DNA from: Lachnospiraceae bacterium
Lineage (GTDB): Bacteria; Bacillota; Clostridia; Lachnospirales; Lachnospiraceae
DNA length: 64,000 bases
Assembly: GCA_024403455.1 (NCBI GenBank)
Contig: JAKSRR010000005.1
Span: 1 to 64,000 of the forward strand
Reading direction: 5' to 3'
A model generated the notes under the pieces. It searched no databases and was not told where the DNA came from. It was given only the letters and a program-made list of their open reading frames with translations. Positions 14,839 through 22,619 of this stretch are shown here, in pieces. A program made the position numbers and the translations under genes. Each line of letters starts with the position of its first letter. Positions within the stretch are counted from its first letter, which is position 1.

Positions 14839-15495
14839 ATGAACTTTAAAGAATTCTTGAAAAATGCAATTAATCCAGATAAATCTCATATTGGCAGAAG
14901 ACGACTAATTACTGTTCTAGGTGTTGTCTTCATGGGCTTTTCTTTGGCTTTCTTAATTCGCTGCCAGTTCGGTACGGATCCTTATACAGGAATGAACCTA
15001 AAAGCATCCGAGCTTCTTGGCTGGTCTTTTGGAAATTGGCAGGCACTATTAAATACCGTCATGTTTATTCTTGTACTTATCTTTGGTCGGGAAAATATTG
15101 GACTTGGAACACTCTGTAATATGTTACTGGTGGGCTATTGTGCAGACTTTTTTGGTTGGCTCATTGATATGATTATTCCAGAGACGGCGTTTGCCGTTTT
15201 AGGAATTCGCATTGCTGTTTTTGTTCCAGCGATTCTTGTTTTTGTAATCGCAGCCGCATTATATATGGATGCCGATCTTGGTTCTGGTCCCTACGATGCC
15301 CTTGTTTTCATTATTTCCAAGAAACTATTGCCGAAGGTTCCCTTTGCACCGATTCGCATCGTGTATGATGTACTCTTCATTGTCTTTGCCTTAATACTTG
15401 GTGGCAAATTTTATATTGGAACACTGGTTATGGCTCTTTTGTTGGGACCTGCCATCACGCTTGTAGGAAAGAAGATTCAAAAGTTTTTCGCATAG
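14839..15495 (+). CDS. YczE/YitT-like integral membrane protein
   Basis: A 218-residue protein with five or six membrane helices. The opening (RRRLITVLGVVFMGFSLAFLI) and repeated FG(T)DPYTGMN and DLGSGPYDALVF segments mark the YczE/YyaS/YitT group, whose function is unknown in most species. The two glycine-proline motifs occur in two halves, as in other members. ATG at 14839 is preferred: TAGGAG lies at the right distance, and the upstream in-frame codon would overlap the promoter region. It converges with the MATE transporter gene, only eight bases away. Confidence 0.8.
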   Translation: MNFKEFLKNAINPDKSHIGRRRLITVLGVVFMGFSLAFLIRCQFGTDPYTGMNLKASELLGWSFGNWQALLNTVMFILVLIFGRENIGLGTLCNMLLVGYCADFFGWLIDMIIPETAFAVLGIRIAVFVPAILVFVIAAALYMDADLGSGPYDALVFIISKKLLPKVPFAPIRIVYDVLFIVFALILGGKFYIGTLVMALLLGPAITLVGKKIQKFFA

Positions 15496-15503
15496 TAAAT
15501 GGT

Positions 15504-16877
15504 TTACGCCACCAGATTGGTAATCCACACTTTTTTCTTTATTAGAATGTAGCCAATGATTACCTTTAGCACATCCATCGACTGGGAAATGATATAAACC
15601 CCTAAAATGGGGAGGGTTGTAAATTTGCAAAGTATAAACATGAGGGAAACGCAAACAACCCAGGTATAAACACTGTCAAATAGGAAAGTGATTAAGGTTT
15701 TTCCTCCAGATCGTAATGTGAAATACAAAGCATTCAAGTATCCCTGTACAGGGAAGAAGCAAGCTGTAATAAATATAAAATTCTTTCCATAGTTCCTTAC
15801 TTCTTCTGTTGTGTCATAAAATCTCGGAAATACCCCTGAAAGCGCAATTAAAATACCTGTTAGGGCAACGCACATTAGTCCTGTGAAACGCATCAGTTTT
15901 AGAGAATCTTTTTCTGCACGTTCATACTGGGAGGCACCCAGCATCTGTCCTGTGATAATGCCTACTGCATTTCCCATAGCAATAAATACCACATTTAAAA
16001 GATTACAGATAGCATTACTGATATTTAATCCGGCTACGACGGAGAGACTTCTGATGGAGAAGCATTGGGTAATGGCGGCAATGCCACCGGCCCAAAGAAA
16101 TTCATTTAAAAATATGGGAAGTCCCTTCTTTATAATAGGCTTTGCAAATTCACCGGATATGGTTCGTTTCCTATAAATACCAATTAAGAAGGTGTGTTTT
16201 TCTCTTGCTTTATGTGCCCAGATAACGATTACAGCGCATTCTACAAATCTTGCAATAACCGTAGCAATGGCGGCACCCTTTACACCTAGGGCAGGCATAC
16301 CAAGATGGCCGCCAATTAGCATATAGTTAAATAAAATATCCATGACAACGGAGCAAATACCAGCCACCATGGGTTTTACGCTTTCATCTGTCTCTCTAAG
16401 GCTACCTGCATAAATCTGCGTTACACCAAAAGGAACTAATCCAATCAGCATAATGCCCAGATACTCTTTCGCTAATTTTAATGTTAATGCTGCATCAATA
16501 TCAGCCCCTTCTCCTTGCAGATAACGCAGTAAGAGAGCCTCGCCAAAGAAAATAAAAATGAGAATTCCTATCACGGTGATGGCGCTAGTAAGAATCCATT
16601 TCAGCCGAAATACATTCTTTACGCCTTCCTCATTTCCCTGTCCATAGTACTGGGCGCCGTAGATTCCAGGGCCAGATAATCCGCCAAAGACTGCCAAACT
16701 AAACACGAAAATAAGCTGTCCCGCAATGGATACGGCAGTCATACTCTCTGTTCCTTGGGAACCAACCATTAAATTATCCACCAGTCCTACGGCATTGGTG
16801 ATTCCGTTTTGAATCATCATAGGCACAGCTAGATGTAATGCTCTTTTATAAATAGAATTGTTTGTTTCTGCTGTCAT
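15504..16877 (-). CDS. MATE-family efflux transporter
   Basis: A 457-residue, 12-helix transporter that probably exports cationic or aromatic compounds using a cation gradient. The two homologous six-helix bundles are visible: the first starts LAVPMMIQNGITNAVGLVDNLMVG and the second KKGLPIFLNEFLWAGGIAAI. The motif MIQNG...VDNLMVG and the later GxxxGQMLGA fit the DinF/NorM-like branch common in Clostridia. The gene stands alone, convergent with the YczE-like gene and divergent from the 17066 gene. The substrate cannot be inferred. Confidence 0.9.
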   Translation of the reverse strand: MTAETNNSIYKRALHLAVPMMIQNGITNAVGLVDNLMVGSQGTESMTAVSIAGQLIFVFSLAVFGGLSGPGIYGAQYYGQGNEEGVKNVFRLKWILTSAITVIGILIFIFFGEALLLRYLQGEGADIDAALTLKLAKEYLGIMLIGLVPFGVTQIYAGSLRETDESVKPMVAGICSVVMDILFNYMLIGGHLGMPALGVKGAAIATVIARFVECAVIVIWAHKAREKHTFLIGIYRKRTISGEFAKPIIKKGLPIFLNEFLWAGGIAAITQCFSIRSLSVVAGLNISNAICNLLNVVFIAMGNAVGIITGQMLGASQYERAEKDSLKLMRFTGLMCVALTGILIALSGVFPRFYDTTEEVRNYGKNFIFITACFFPVQGYLNALYFTLRSGGKTLITFLFDSVYTWVVCVSLMFILCKFTTLPILGVYIISQSMDVLKVIIGYILIKKKVWITNLVA

Positions 16878-17065
16878 AATATAATCTCTCTATATCATAA
16901 AACATGCCATCAATGATGTATGAAATGGCGTGCTACTTTATATTTTGCAAAGTATTCCCTATTATAATGAGAAGAGAAAGAATGTCAACCTGAGAGGATA
17001 GACGCATTTATGAATTCTTCTTATGATACAATAGATGCGTATTTTAAAATAAACGGAGAAATAAA

Positions 17066-17554
17066 ATGTCTTATATTACGGAAAATGAATTACATACTTT
17101 TGGATTTCAGGATGCTTATGTGGAGCATTTTGAACTGACAGAAAACCAAATGGATATTGCCTTAGAGGGCGTAATTGTTCGTGGTGAAAATAAGAATAAT
17201 TCCCAGTATATGGACAGTTATGCAAAGCATTTTACATTACAGCTTATGGGTATGAGGATTATCAAAGCTTATAAGGAAGGCTTTAAATATTATGATGCGA
17301 ATGATGTTCTTCTGCGGGAAGTACCCAATGAAGAGATGGAAGTAGAGTCCTTCATTAAATTATTTAAATCTTTGGAACAGCCCTATTTTTATGGTGTAAA
17401 TCGTTTAGAGGACGATGCTGCAGGCAAATTTGTGTATGAATTTGGTGTGGAAGAACGTCAGGCGATGGAAGCAGGAAATACCTATTGGTTCACGGCTGTT
17501 TTTGACAAGTCGATTGCTGCCTGGGAAGGATATATGAATAGGGTGCAGAACTAG
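17066..17554 (+). CDS. Conserved-looking cytoplasmic protein, function unknown
   Basis: 162 residues, no membrane segment, mixed alpha/beta. It has many acidic and aromatic residues (FGFQDAYVEHFELTENQMDI; QPYFYGVNRLEDDAAG), and the ending WFTAVFDKSIAAWEGYM suggests a compact domain. I do not recognise a family. TACAAT about 35 bases before the start could be its -10. It is followed by the RsmH-like gene with a 60-base gap, so the two may be cotranscribed. Confidence 0.7.
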   Translation: MSYITENELHTFGFQDAYVEHFELTENQMDIALEGVIVRGENKNNSQYMDSYAKHFTLQLMGMRIIKAYKEGFKYYDANDVLLREVPNEEMEVESFIKLFKSLEQPYFYGVNRLEDDAAGKFVYEFGVEERQAMEAGNTYWFTAVFDKSIAAWEGYMNRVQN

Positions 17555-17614
17555 ATAACATTTGAAAGATGTGAAGTATACGCATCGTAGTCGGTCGTTC
17601 ATAAAGAGGAGAAC

Positions 17615-18658
17615 ATGGAAGAGAAGCATGTACGTCGTCCCCATTATTCTGGGACACATCCGAAAAATTTTAAAGAGAAATACAAAGAACATAATCCGGA
17701 AAAATATAAGGATACCATTGATAAAGTAATCAGTAAGGGATCAACACCAGCAGGTATGCATATTTCCATTATGGTACAGGAGATGCTGGACGTTCTTTCC
17801 ATACAGCCGGGACAGCAGGGGTTAGATGCAACCCTTGGTTATGGTGGCCATACCAGAGCAATGCTTGAGAAGTTAGATGGAACAGGCCATGTCTATGGAT
17901 TAGATGTAGATCCTATTGAACAGGAAAAGACAGTGAAGCGTCTTCGTGAGGCAGGATTTGGAGAAGATGTATTTTCTCCAAGGCTTATTAATTTTGCTCA
18001 GGCTGATGAGGTTGCAAAGGAAGTAGGTAAGTTTGATTTTGTATTTGCAGATCTAGGTGTTTCTTCCATGCAGATTGATGATCCTTCTAGAGGATTTTCT
18101 TATAAAGTGGAGGGACCATTAGATTTAAGACTAAATCCAACGGAGGGTGTTTCAGCGGCAGAGAGATTAAAGGAACTTTCCAGGGAAGAGATTGTTGGCA
18201 TGCTTGTGGAAAATGCAGATGAACCATATGCAGAGGAGATTGCAGAGGAAGTGCTTCGTACCTATGAGAGAAAAGAATCTATAGAAACAACCTTTGCATT
18301 CCGTGATGTAATCAAAAGAGCTTTACGCTATGTCCCTCAAAAAGAGCGGGACGAGGCTATAAAGAAATCCTGCCAGCGTTGTTTTCAAGCTCTTAGAATT
18401 GATGTCAATAATGAGTTCGAAGTGCTTTACCGGTTCTTAGATAATTTACCTTCCATCTTAAAGCCAGGAGGAAGAGTAGCGATTCTTACGTTCCATTCTG
18501 GAGAGGACAGACTTGTGAAAAAAGCCTTTAAAGAAGGAAAAAAGATGGGATATTACAGTGAGATTTCGCCCGATGTAATTCGTCCCTCAGGAGAAGAGTG
18601 TTTTAGAAATCCCAGGGCAAAATCAACAAAAATGCGTTGGGCAATAGGAGTGAAATAA
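17615..18658 (+). CDS. RsmH-family 16S rRNA methyltransferase (paralogue-like)
   Basis: An AdoMet-dependent enzyme related to RsmH (MraW), which makes N4-methylcytidine at 1402 of 16S rRNA. The AdoMet loop DATLGYGGHTRAML, VYGLDVDPI, and DFVFADLGVSSMQIDDPSRGFSY are clear. The later CFQALRIDVNNE and ILTFHSGEDRLVKKAFK are also typical. Unusual features are a basic N-terminal extension of about 45 residues (HYSGTHPKNFKEKYKEHNPE) before the usual start, LDLRLNP instead of the usual LDMRMD-like motif, and the lack of mraZ, ftsL or pbp neighbours. It may be a second, specialised copy. Confidence 0.88.
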   Translation: MEEKHVRRPHYSGTHPKNFKEKYKEHNPEKYKDTIDKVISKGSTPAGMHISIMVQEMLDVLSIQPGQQGLDATLGYGGHTRAMLEKLDGTGHVYGLDVDPIEQEKTVKRLREAGFGEDVFSPRLINFAQADEVAKEVGKFDFVFADLGVSSMQIDDPSRGFSYKVEGPLDLRLNPTEGVSAAERLKELSREEIVGMLVENADEPYAEEIAEEVLRTYERKESIETTFAFRDVIKRALRYVPQKERDEAIKKSCQRCFQALRIDVNNEFEVLYRFLDNLPSILKPGGRVAILTFHSGEDRLVKKAFKEGKKMGYYSEISPDVIRPSGEECFRNPRAKSTKMRWAIGVK

Positions 18659-18661
18659 AGT

Positions 18662-19222
18662 ATGCTAGTATTACAAAAAGGTCGTCCGGAAGATGAAAGC
18701 GGACGGCTTCCTAAGGAAATCAGAACCTATGATTTTTTAGATTCCATTGGCGTTTCTTATGATCGGGTGGATCATGCTACGGCAGATACCATGGAAGTAT
18801 GTAAAGAAATCGATGATGCATTGGAGGCTACCATTTGTAAAAATCTGTTTTTGTGTAATCGACAGGAGACAGATTTTTATCTACTAATGATGCCAGGGGA
18901 TAAGAAATTTTACACAAAGGATTTGTCAAAGGCTTTGGAAGTATCTCGTCTTTCCTTTGCAAAGGCGGAATATATGGAACAGTATCTAGATATTACGCCG
19001 GGTTCCGTCAGTGTGATGGGATTAATGAATGATAAAGAAAAGAAGGTGCGTCTAGTAATTGATAAAGAAGTTTTAGAAGGTGACTATATAGGATGTCATC
19101 CTTGTATCAACACATCCTCTTTAAAACTTACAATGAAGGATTTACTTGAAAAAGTAATTCCCGAACTAGAGCATGCGTATACAGTAGTAGAACTGCCCCG
19201 TTACGCAGAGGAAGAAGCTTAG
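18662..19222 (+). CDS. YbaK/ProX-type aminoacyl-tRNA deacylase
   Basis: A trans-editing domain that hydrolyses mischarged tRNA, usually Ala- or Cys-tRNA(Pro). The 186-residue protein has the ProX pattern: DHATADTMEV near 39, the catalytic-type lysine in CKNLFLCN, DLSKALEVSRLSFA, TPGSVSVMGL and GCHPCINTSSLKL. It is a free-standing enzyme, not the insertion of ProRS. It starts three bases after the RsmH-like gene, so the two form a translation-related pair. The last four bases overlap the end of the convergent ligase gene. Confidence 0.88.
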   Translation: MLVLQKGRPEDESGRLPKEIRTYDFLDSIGVSYDRVDHATADTMEVCKEIDDALEATICKNLFLCNRQETDFYLLMMPGDKKFYTKDLSKALEVSRLSFAKAEYMEQYLDITPGSVSVMGLMNDKEKKVRLVIDKEVLEGDYIGCHPCINTSSLKLTMKDLLEKVIPELEHAYTVVELPRYAEEEA

Positions 19223-20814
19223 GCCTCCCCTTCCTTCTGCTCTTTCTGTGAATCGTGGAAGATATATCCGAAGGCAACATGAAGTGCCATGCAAAGCGGG
19301 TAACCGAAGTGACCAAACCATTCCGTTAAAAAGCCAATGAGGCAGGTACCAATGATTAAGAAGGAGAAGATTCTTTCATAGGAATCTTCTTTTTTTATGA
19401 TTTGTTTTCCGGCAAGGAAGAAGCAGCTTACGACTAATACAAGGAGCATGATACCTGCAGGAATACCAAACTGGTAGGCTGTTTGGAAATAGGTATTGTG
19501 GGCATGATACATGATTTCTCCATCCTCTAAAGTGAGGTGTGCTGGATCATGACCAAGGAATCGCATTCTTGGAAGATATTCTTTCCAAATTTCTGTACGA
19601 CCATTGGTTACATCTCTGTCTTTATCATAGGTAACGCCATCGTTGCCGTGCTCTAGCTCAAATTCATTGGCCTCTACATCGTCAACTTTGATATAGATTC
19701 CCCATTTTCCAAGGACCACTCGAAGGAATTGGGTCTTACTGGTGTATTTTGGAGAATCAATAGGATCTCCTTTTAATACACTATATTCTTCATTACACTC
19801 CCACATAAAGAAGTGTGGATTATCCACTTTTGCAGGAATATAACGAATGGCTGCATAGGTGGCATTAAAAAGAAGCACCATGGATGCCAGTGTAAGTGCA
19901 TATTTTAATAAAATGGAACCGCGTTTTCCCTTGCCCCGAATCAATTCTAATACAAAGAGAATGGCAAAAGAGAACAATAAGCCAAAAAGCGTGGTTCTTG
20001 TATAGTTAAAGATGTTAATACAGCCAAGGAATCCCGTGTATAGGAAAAGAAGAATTAGGATAGGGATTTTGACGGATTTTTTTGCCTTAGCATTCCACCA
20101 TGCATGTATTCTGGAAAACAGTGCCAGAAAAACGGTACTGTAATAAAAGCCAGCGCGGTTGGAATTGGAAAAATACCCATTATAGCGCTCTGTATCATAG
20201 GGTCTGAAGCATAAGGATTTATACATTACATAGAAGGAAGACAAAATGATGCCATAGATAAATGCTTTGAAAAAGAGTCGTTTTCTTTCGGGATGTACAG
20301 AGACATAATAGAATCCGGTAAAGCCAACGCTAAATAGAAGCACATAGGCATACCTTGTCTGCTGGCTGGCAGTAATCCAGATGGCATAAACGGCCCAAAG
20401 AATCATAAGAAACTTATTCTTCCCAGTAAACTTCCGATAACCTTTATTCTTAATGAAGTCTCTCAGAACAGCAATAATCACAATACCCCAAAGCAGAATA
20501 TTGATTTTATTCAGACGGAGTACATCCACCTCCGTATAATTACAAAAATCGGCAAGGATATGTTTTTCATATAGGATTTTTGTTGCAAAAAAGCAGATGG
20601 GCAGAAAGATTAGTGTAAAAACATGGAACCACATTTTTACGTCCATCATAATTAAAACGCTTACAGCAAATAATATACACATAAGCTTTAGGGGAATCTG
20701 CTGGTCATAATTTACGGCAGCATTCAGATAGTGTACACTGCAGCAGAAGAATGCTGTAAAAACAAAAATAAGTAAAATAAATCTATAAAAATCTGGCTTT
20801 TTAAAAAGTTTCAT
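19219..20814 (-). CDS. O-antigen ligase/polymerase-like membrane protein
   Basis: A 531-residue protein with about 12 membrane helices and one large outer loop (about 330-430). Near the end of the loop is the family motif HAHNTYFQTAYQFGIPAG, with the conserved His and Asn that occur in WaaL/Wzy ligases. In Gram-positive bacteria such proteins probably attach or polymerise a surface glycan. The start at 20814 has GGTG at good distance; a GTG 12 bases earlier is possible. It may serve the glycan built by the 0.3-2.9 kb genes, but the acceptor is unknown. Confidence 0.82.
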   Translation of the reverse strand: MKLFKKPDFYRFILLIFVFTAFFCCSVHYLNAAVNYDQQIPLKLMCILFAVSVLIMMDVKMWFHVFTLIFLPICFFATKILYEKHILADFCNYTEVDVLRLNKINILLWGIVIIAVLRDFIKNKGYRKFTGKNKFLMILWAVYAIWITASQQTRYAYVLLFSVGFTGFYYVSVHPERKRLFFKAFIYGIILSSFYVMYKSLCFRPYDTERYNGYFSNSNRAGFYYSTVFLALFSRIHAWWNAKAKKSVKIPILILLFLYTGFLGCINIFNYTRTTLFGLLFSFAILFVLELIRGKGKRGSILLKYALTLASMVLLFNATYAAIRYIPAKVDNPHFFMWECNEEYSVLKGDPIDSPKYTSKTQFLRVVLGKWGIYIKVDDVEANEFELEHGNDGVTYDKDRDVTNGRTEIWKEYLPRMRFLGHDPAHLTLEDGEIMYHAHNTYFQTAYQFGIPAGIMLLVLVVSCFFLAGKQIIKKEDSYERIFSFLIIGTCLIGFLTEWFGHFGYPLCMALHVAFGYIFHDSQKEQKEGEA

Positions 20815-20900
20815 ATTTGTCACCAAGCGTTTGAAATACCTATGAATAAAAGCAAATGTAATACTAAAAATTATAGCATAGATTTACATAACATCATATA

Positions 20901-20949
20901 ATGATACAAAGGGTCAAAATCTCGTGTATCAATGATACTAGAGTCAAAA
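20901..20949 (+). repeat. Two ATGATAC...GTCAAAA repeats
   Basis: ATGATACAAAGGGTCAAAA-like at 20901-20918 and ATGATACTAGAGTCAAAA at 20932-20949 are direct copies, 31 bases apart. They match the ends of the MITE-like repeats at 12179 and 59177. Here the central hairpin is missing, so this may be a remnant or the minimal unit. Confidence 0.6.
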
Positions 20950-20968
20950 ACATGATATGGGAGTTCTT

Positions 20969-21589
20969 ATGAAGGAATTAGATAAGGTTCATAAATATTT
21001 AGATGCGCAGCTTCATGATTTTGAAGAACGATTGAAGAATTGCAAGAAAGCAATTGAAGATAACGCTTTGTCTGTAAAGCAGCAGGAGCGTTTTATGGAG
21101 ACCATTGGTGCAGATGAGCCGGAAGATCATTTTGCCTCCAGAGTCAAACAGGAAACCATTGAAAAAAATAGAGAAGCAGAAGAGCAGGCATTACATAAAT
21201 TAAAAGAAGAAGGAAGGCAGCGCGCATTTCTATATAAGAGCTTGGAAACGCAGTATGATCAGATTCTGGGATTGAAAAAAGAACTTCTTGCTTTAGACGA
21301 ACAGCAGTATATGTTAGTGCGTAAAGAAGACATATTATATCAGGTTGAGAATGCTGTAAAAGAAGCGGTTAAGGAAGCGAAGAAAGCTTTTGCAAAAGAA
21401 GCAAAAGAGGCGCAGAAGAAAACGGCCGTAAAAGAACCAAAGAAGGAAACCAAAAATAGCACGGCAGCAAATGATGACGTGAAGCAGGCGATTTCTGAAT
21501 TTGCTAAGACCGTAGAGGATTTTGTGTTTATGGACCCAGGCCGGGTATTACAGGAACTGGAGCTGCTTAAGAATAAACTTAGTATTTAG
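20969..21589 (+). CDS. Coiled-coil protein upstream of pgeF
   Basis: A cytoplasmic protein of 206 residues, very rich in K, E, A and Q, almost entirely helical with heptad pattern (EERLKNCKKAIEDN; KLKEEGRQRAFLYKSLE). The alanine/lysine-rich segment near 130-175 (KEAVKEAKKAFAKEAKEAQKK, first 20 residues) looks like a flexible or single-helix region. No enzyme motif and no recognised family. GGGAG before the ATG at 20969 sets the start over the codon at 20957. Its stop is four bases before the pgeF start. Confidence 0.75.
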   Translation: MKELDKVHKYLDAQLHDFEERLKNCKKAIEDNALSVKQQERFMETIGADEPEDHFASRVKQETIEKNREAEEQALHKLKEEGRQRAFLYKSLETQYDQILGLKKELLALDEQQYMLVRKEDILYQVENAVKEAVKEAKKAFAKEAKEAQKKTAVKEPKKETKNSTAANDDVKQAISEFAKTVEDFVFMDPGRVLQELELLKNKLSI

Positions 21590-21592
21590 TTA

Positions 21593-22471
21593 ATGATGAA
21601 ATATAGAACATTTCCTTATGAAACAGCCGTATATGAAGAGGGCGGAGAAACGATTCCCTACATCCATTATCCTTCTTTGGATGCTTTAGGATTTGTTTCT
21701 CATCTTTTTACTACAAGACAGGGTGGTGTTAGTGAAGGAATGTTTGCCAGTCTGAACTTAAGTTCTAATCGCGGCGATGACAAAGAAAAGGTATTAGAAA
21801 ACTATAGGCGGGTTGCCAAAGTTCTTGGTTGTGAAAACAAGGATTTTGTCTTTTCAGATCAAACGCATACGACCAATATCCGTGTTGTTACAGAAGAAGA
21901 CAGGGGAAAGGGAATTGTAAAACCGCAGGACTATCAGGATATTGATGGCATTATTACGAATACAAAGGGGCTTGCCTTAGGAACTTTTTATGCGGATTGT
22001 GTGCCTCTGTTTTTTGCGGATCCTGTCACAAAAGCAGTTGGTGTTTCTCATTCCGGATGGAAGGGAACGGTAGGACGCATGGGTGCAAAGACCCTAGAAG
22101 CTATGGAAAGAGCATTTGGAACAAATCCGAAAGATGTGATTTGCTGTGTAGGTCCTTCTATTTGCGTCGACTGTTATGAAGTAAGTGAGGACGTGGCGGA
22201 GCAGTTTATAAAAGCTTTCCATGTCAAGGAGATTCCTTCTTATGAAGGGAAAGCAGACTCCTGTAAACATATTCTTTATCAGAAAAATGCAGAGAAGTAT
22301 CAGTTAGATCTGCATGCTGCCAATGAAAAAGTTCTATTAGATGCAGGCATTCTGCCGGAGCATCTCTCTATGCCAGGAATGTGCACCTGCTGTAATCCAG
22401 AGCAATTATTTTCTCATCGTGCGTCCTTAGGAAAAAGAGGTAATCTGGGCGCATTTATTATGATTCGGTAA
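21593..22471 (+). CDS. pgeF: PgeF/YfiH-family multicopper-like purine phosphorylase/peptidoglycan editing factor
   Basis: Family members are zinc or copper proteins that phosphorolyse adenosine or inosine in vitro and, in E. coli, remove wrong amino acids from peptidoglycan precursors. The 292-residue protein has HLFTTRQGGVSEG near 38, DQTHTTNIR, DGIITNTKGLALGTFYADC, then HSGWKGTVGRM with the metal His, CCVGPSICVDCYEV, and CTCC near the end. Those cysteine and histidine sites are all present, so it should be active. ATG ATG at the start leaves the exact first codon open by one. Confidence 0.9.
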   Translation: MMKYRTFPYETAVYEEGGETIPYIHYPSLDALGFVSHLFTTRQGGVSEGMFASLNLSSNRGDDKEKVLENYRRVAKVLGCENKDFVFSDQTHTTNIRVVTEEDRGKGIVKPQDYQDIDGIITNTKGLALGTFYADCVPLFFADPVTKAVGVSHSGWKGTVGRMGAKTLEAMERAFGTNPKDVICCVGPSICVDCYEVSEDVAEQFIKAFHVKEIPSYEGKADSCKHILYQKNAEKYQLDLHAANEKVLLDAGILPEHLSMPGMCTCCNPEQLFSHRASLGKRGNLGAFIMIR

Positions 22472-22619
22472 ATAAATTCTCATTTCGTAAGAAGTCTTAT
22501 AAGTCGAAAAAACAAGGTAAATCATCCCCTATATTTGCGGTAACTGAATCCGAACGGATAAGATAAAATGCTATGTAAAGATAGTAGATTTTTCTATTAG
22601 TTTTGGAAGGGATGGAACA

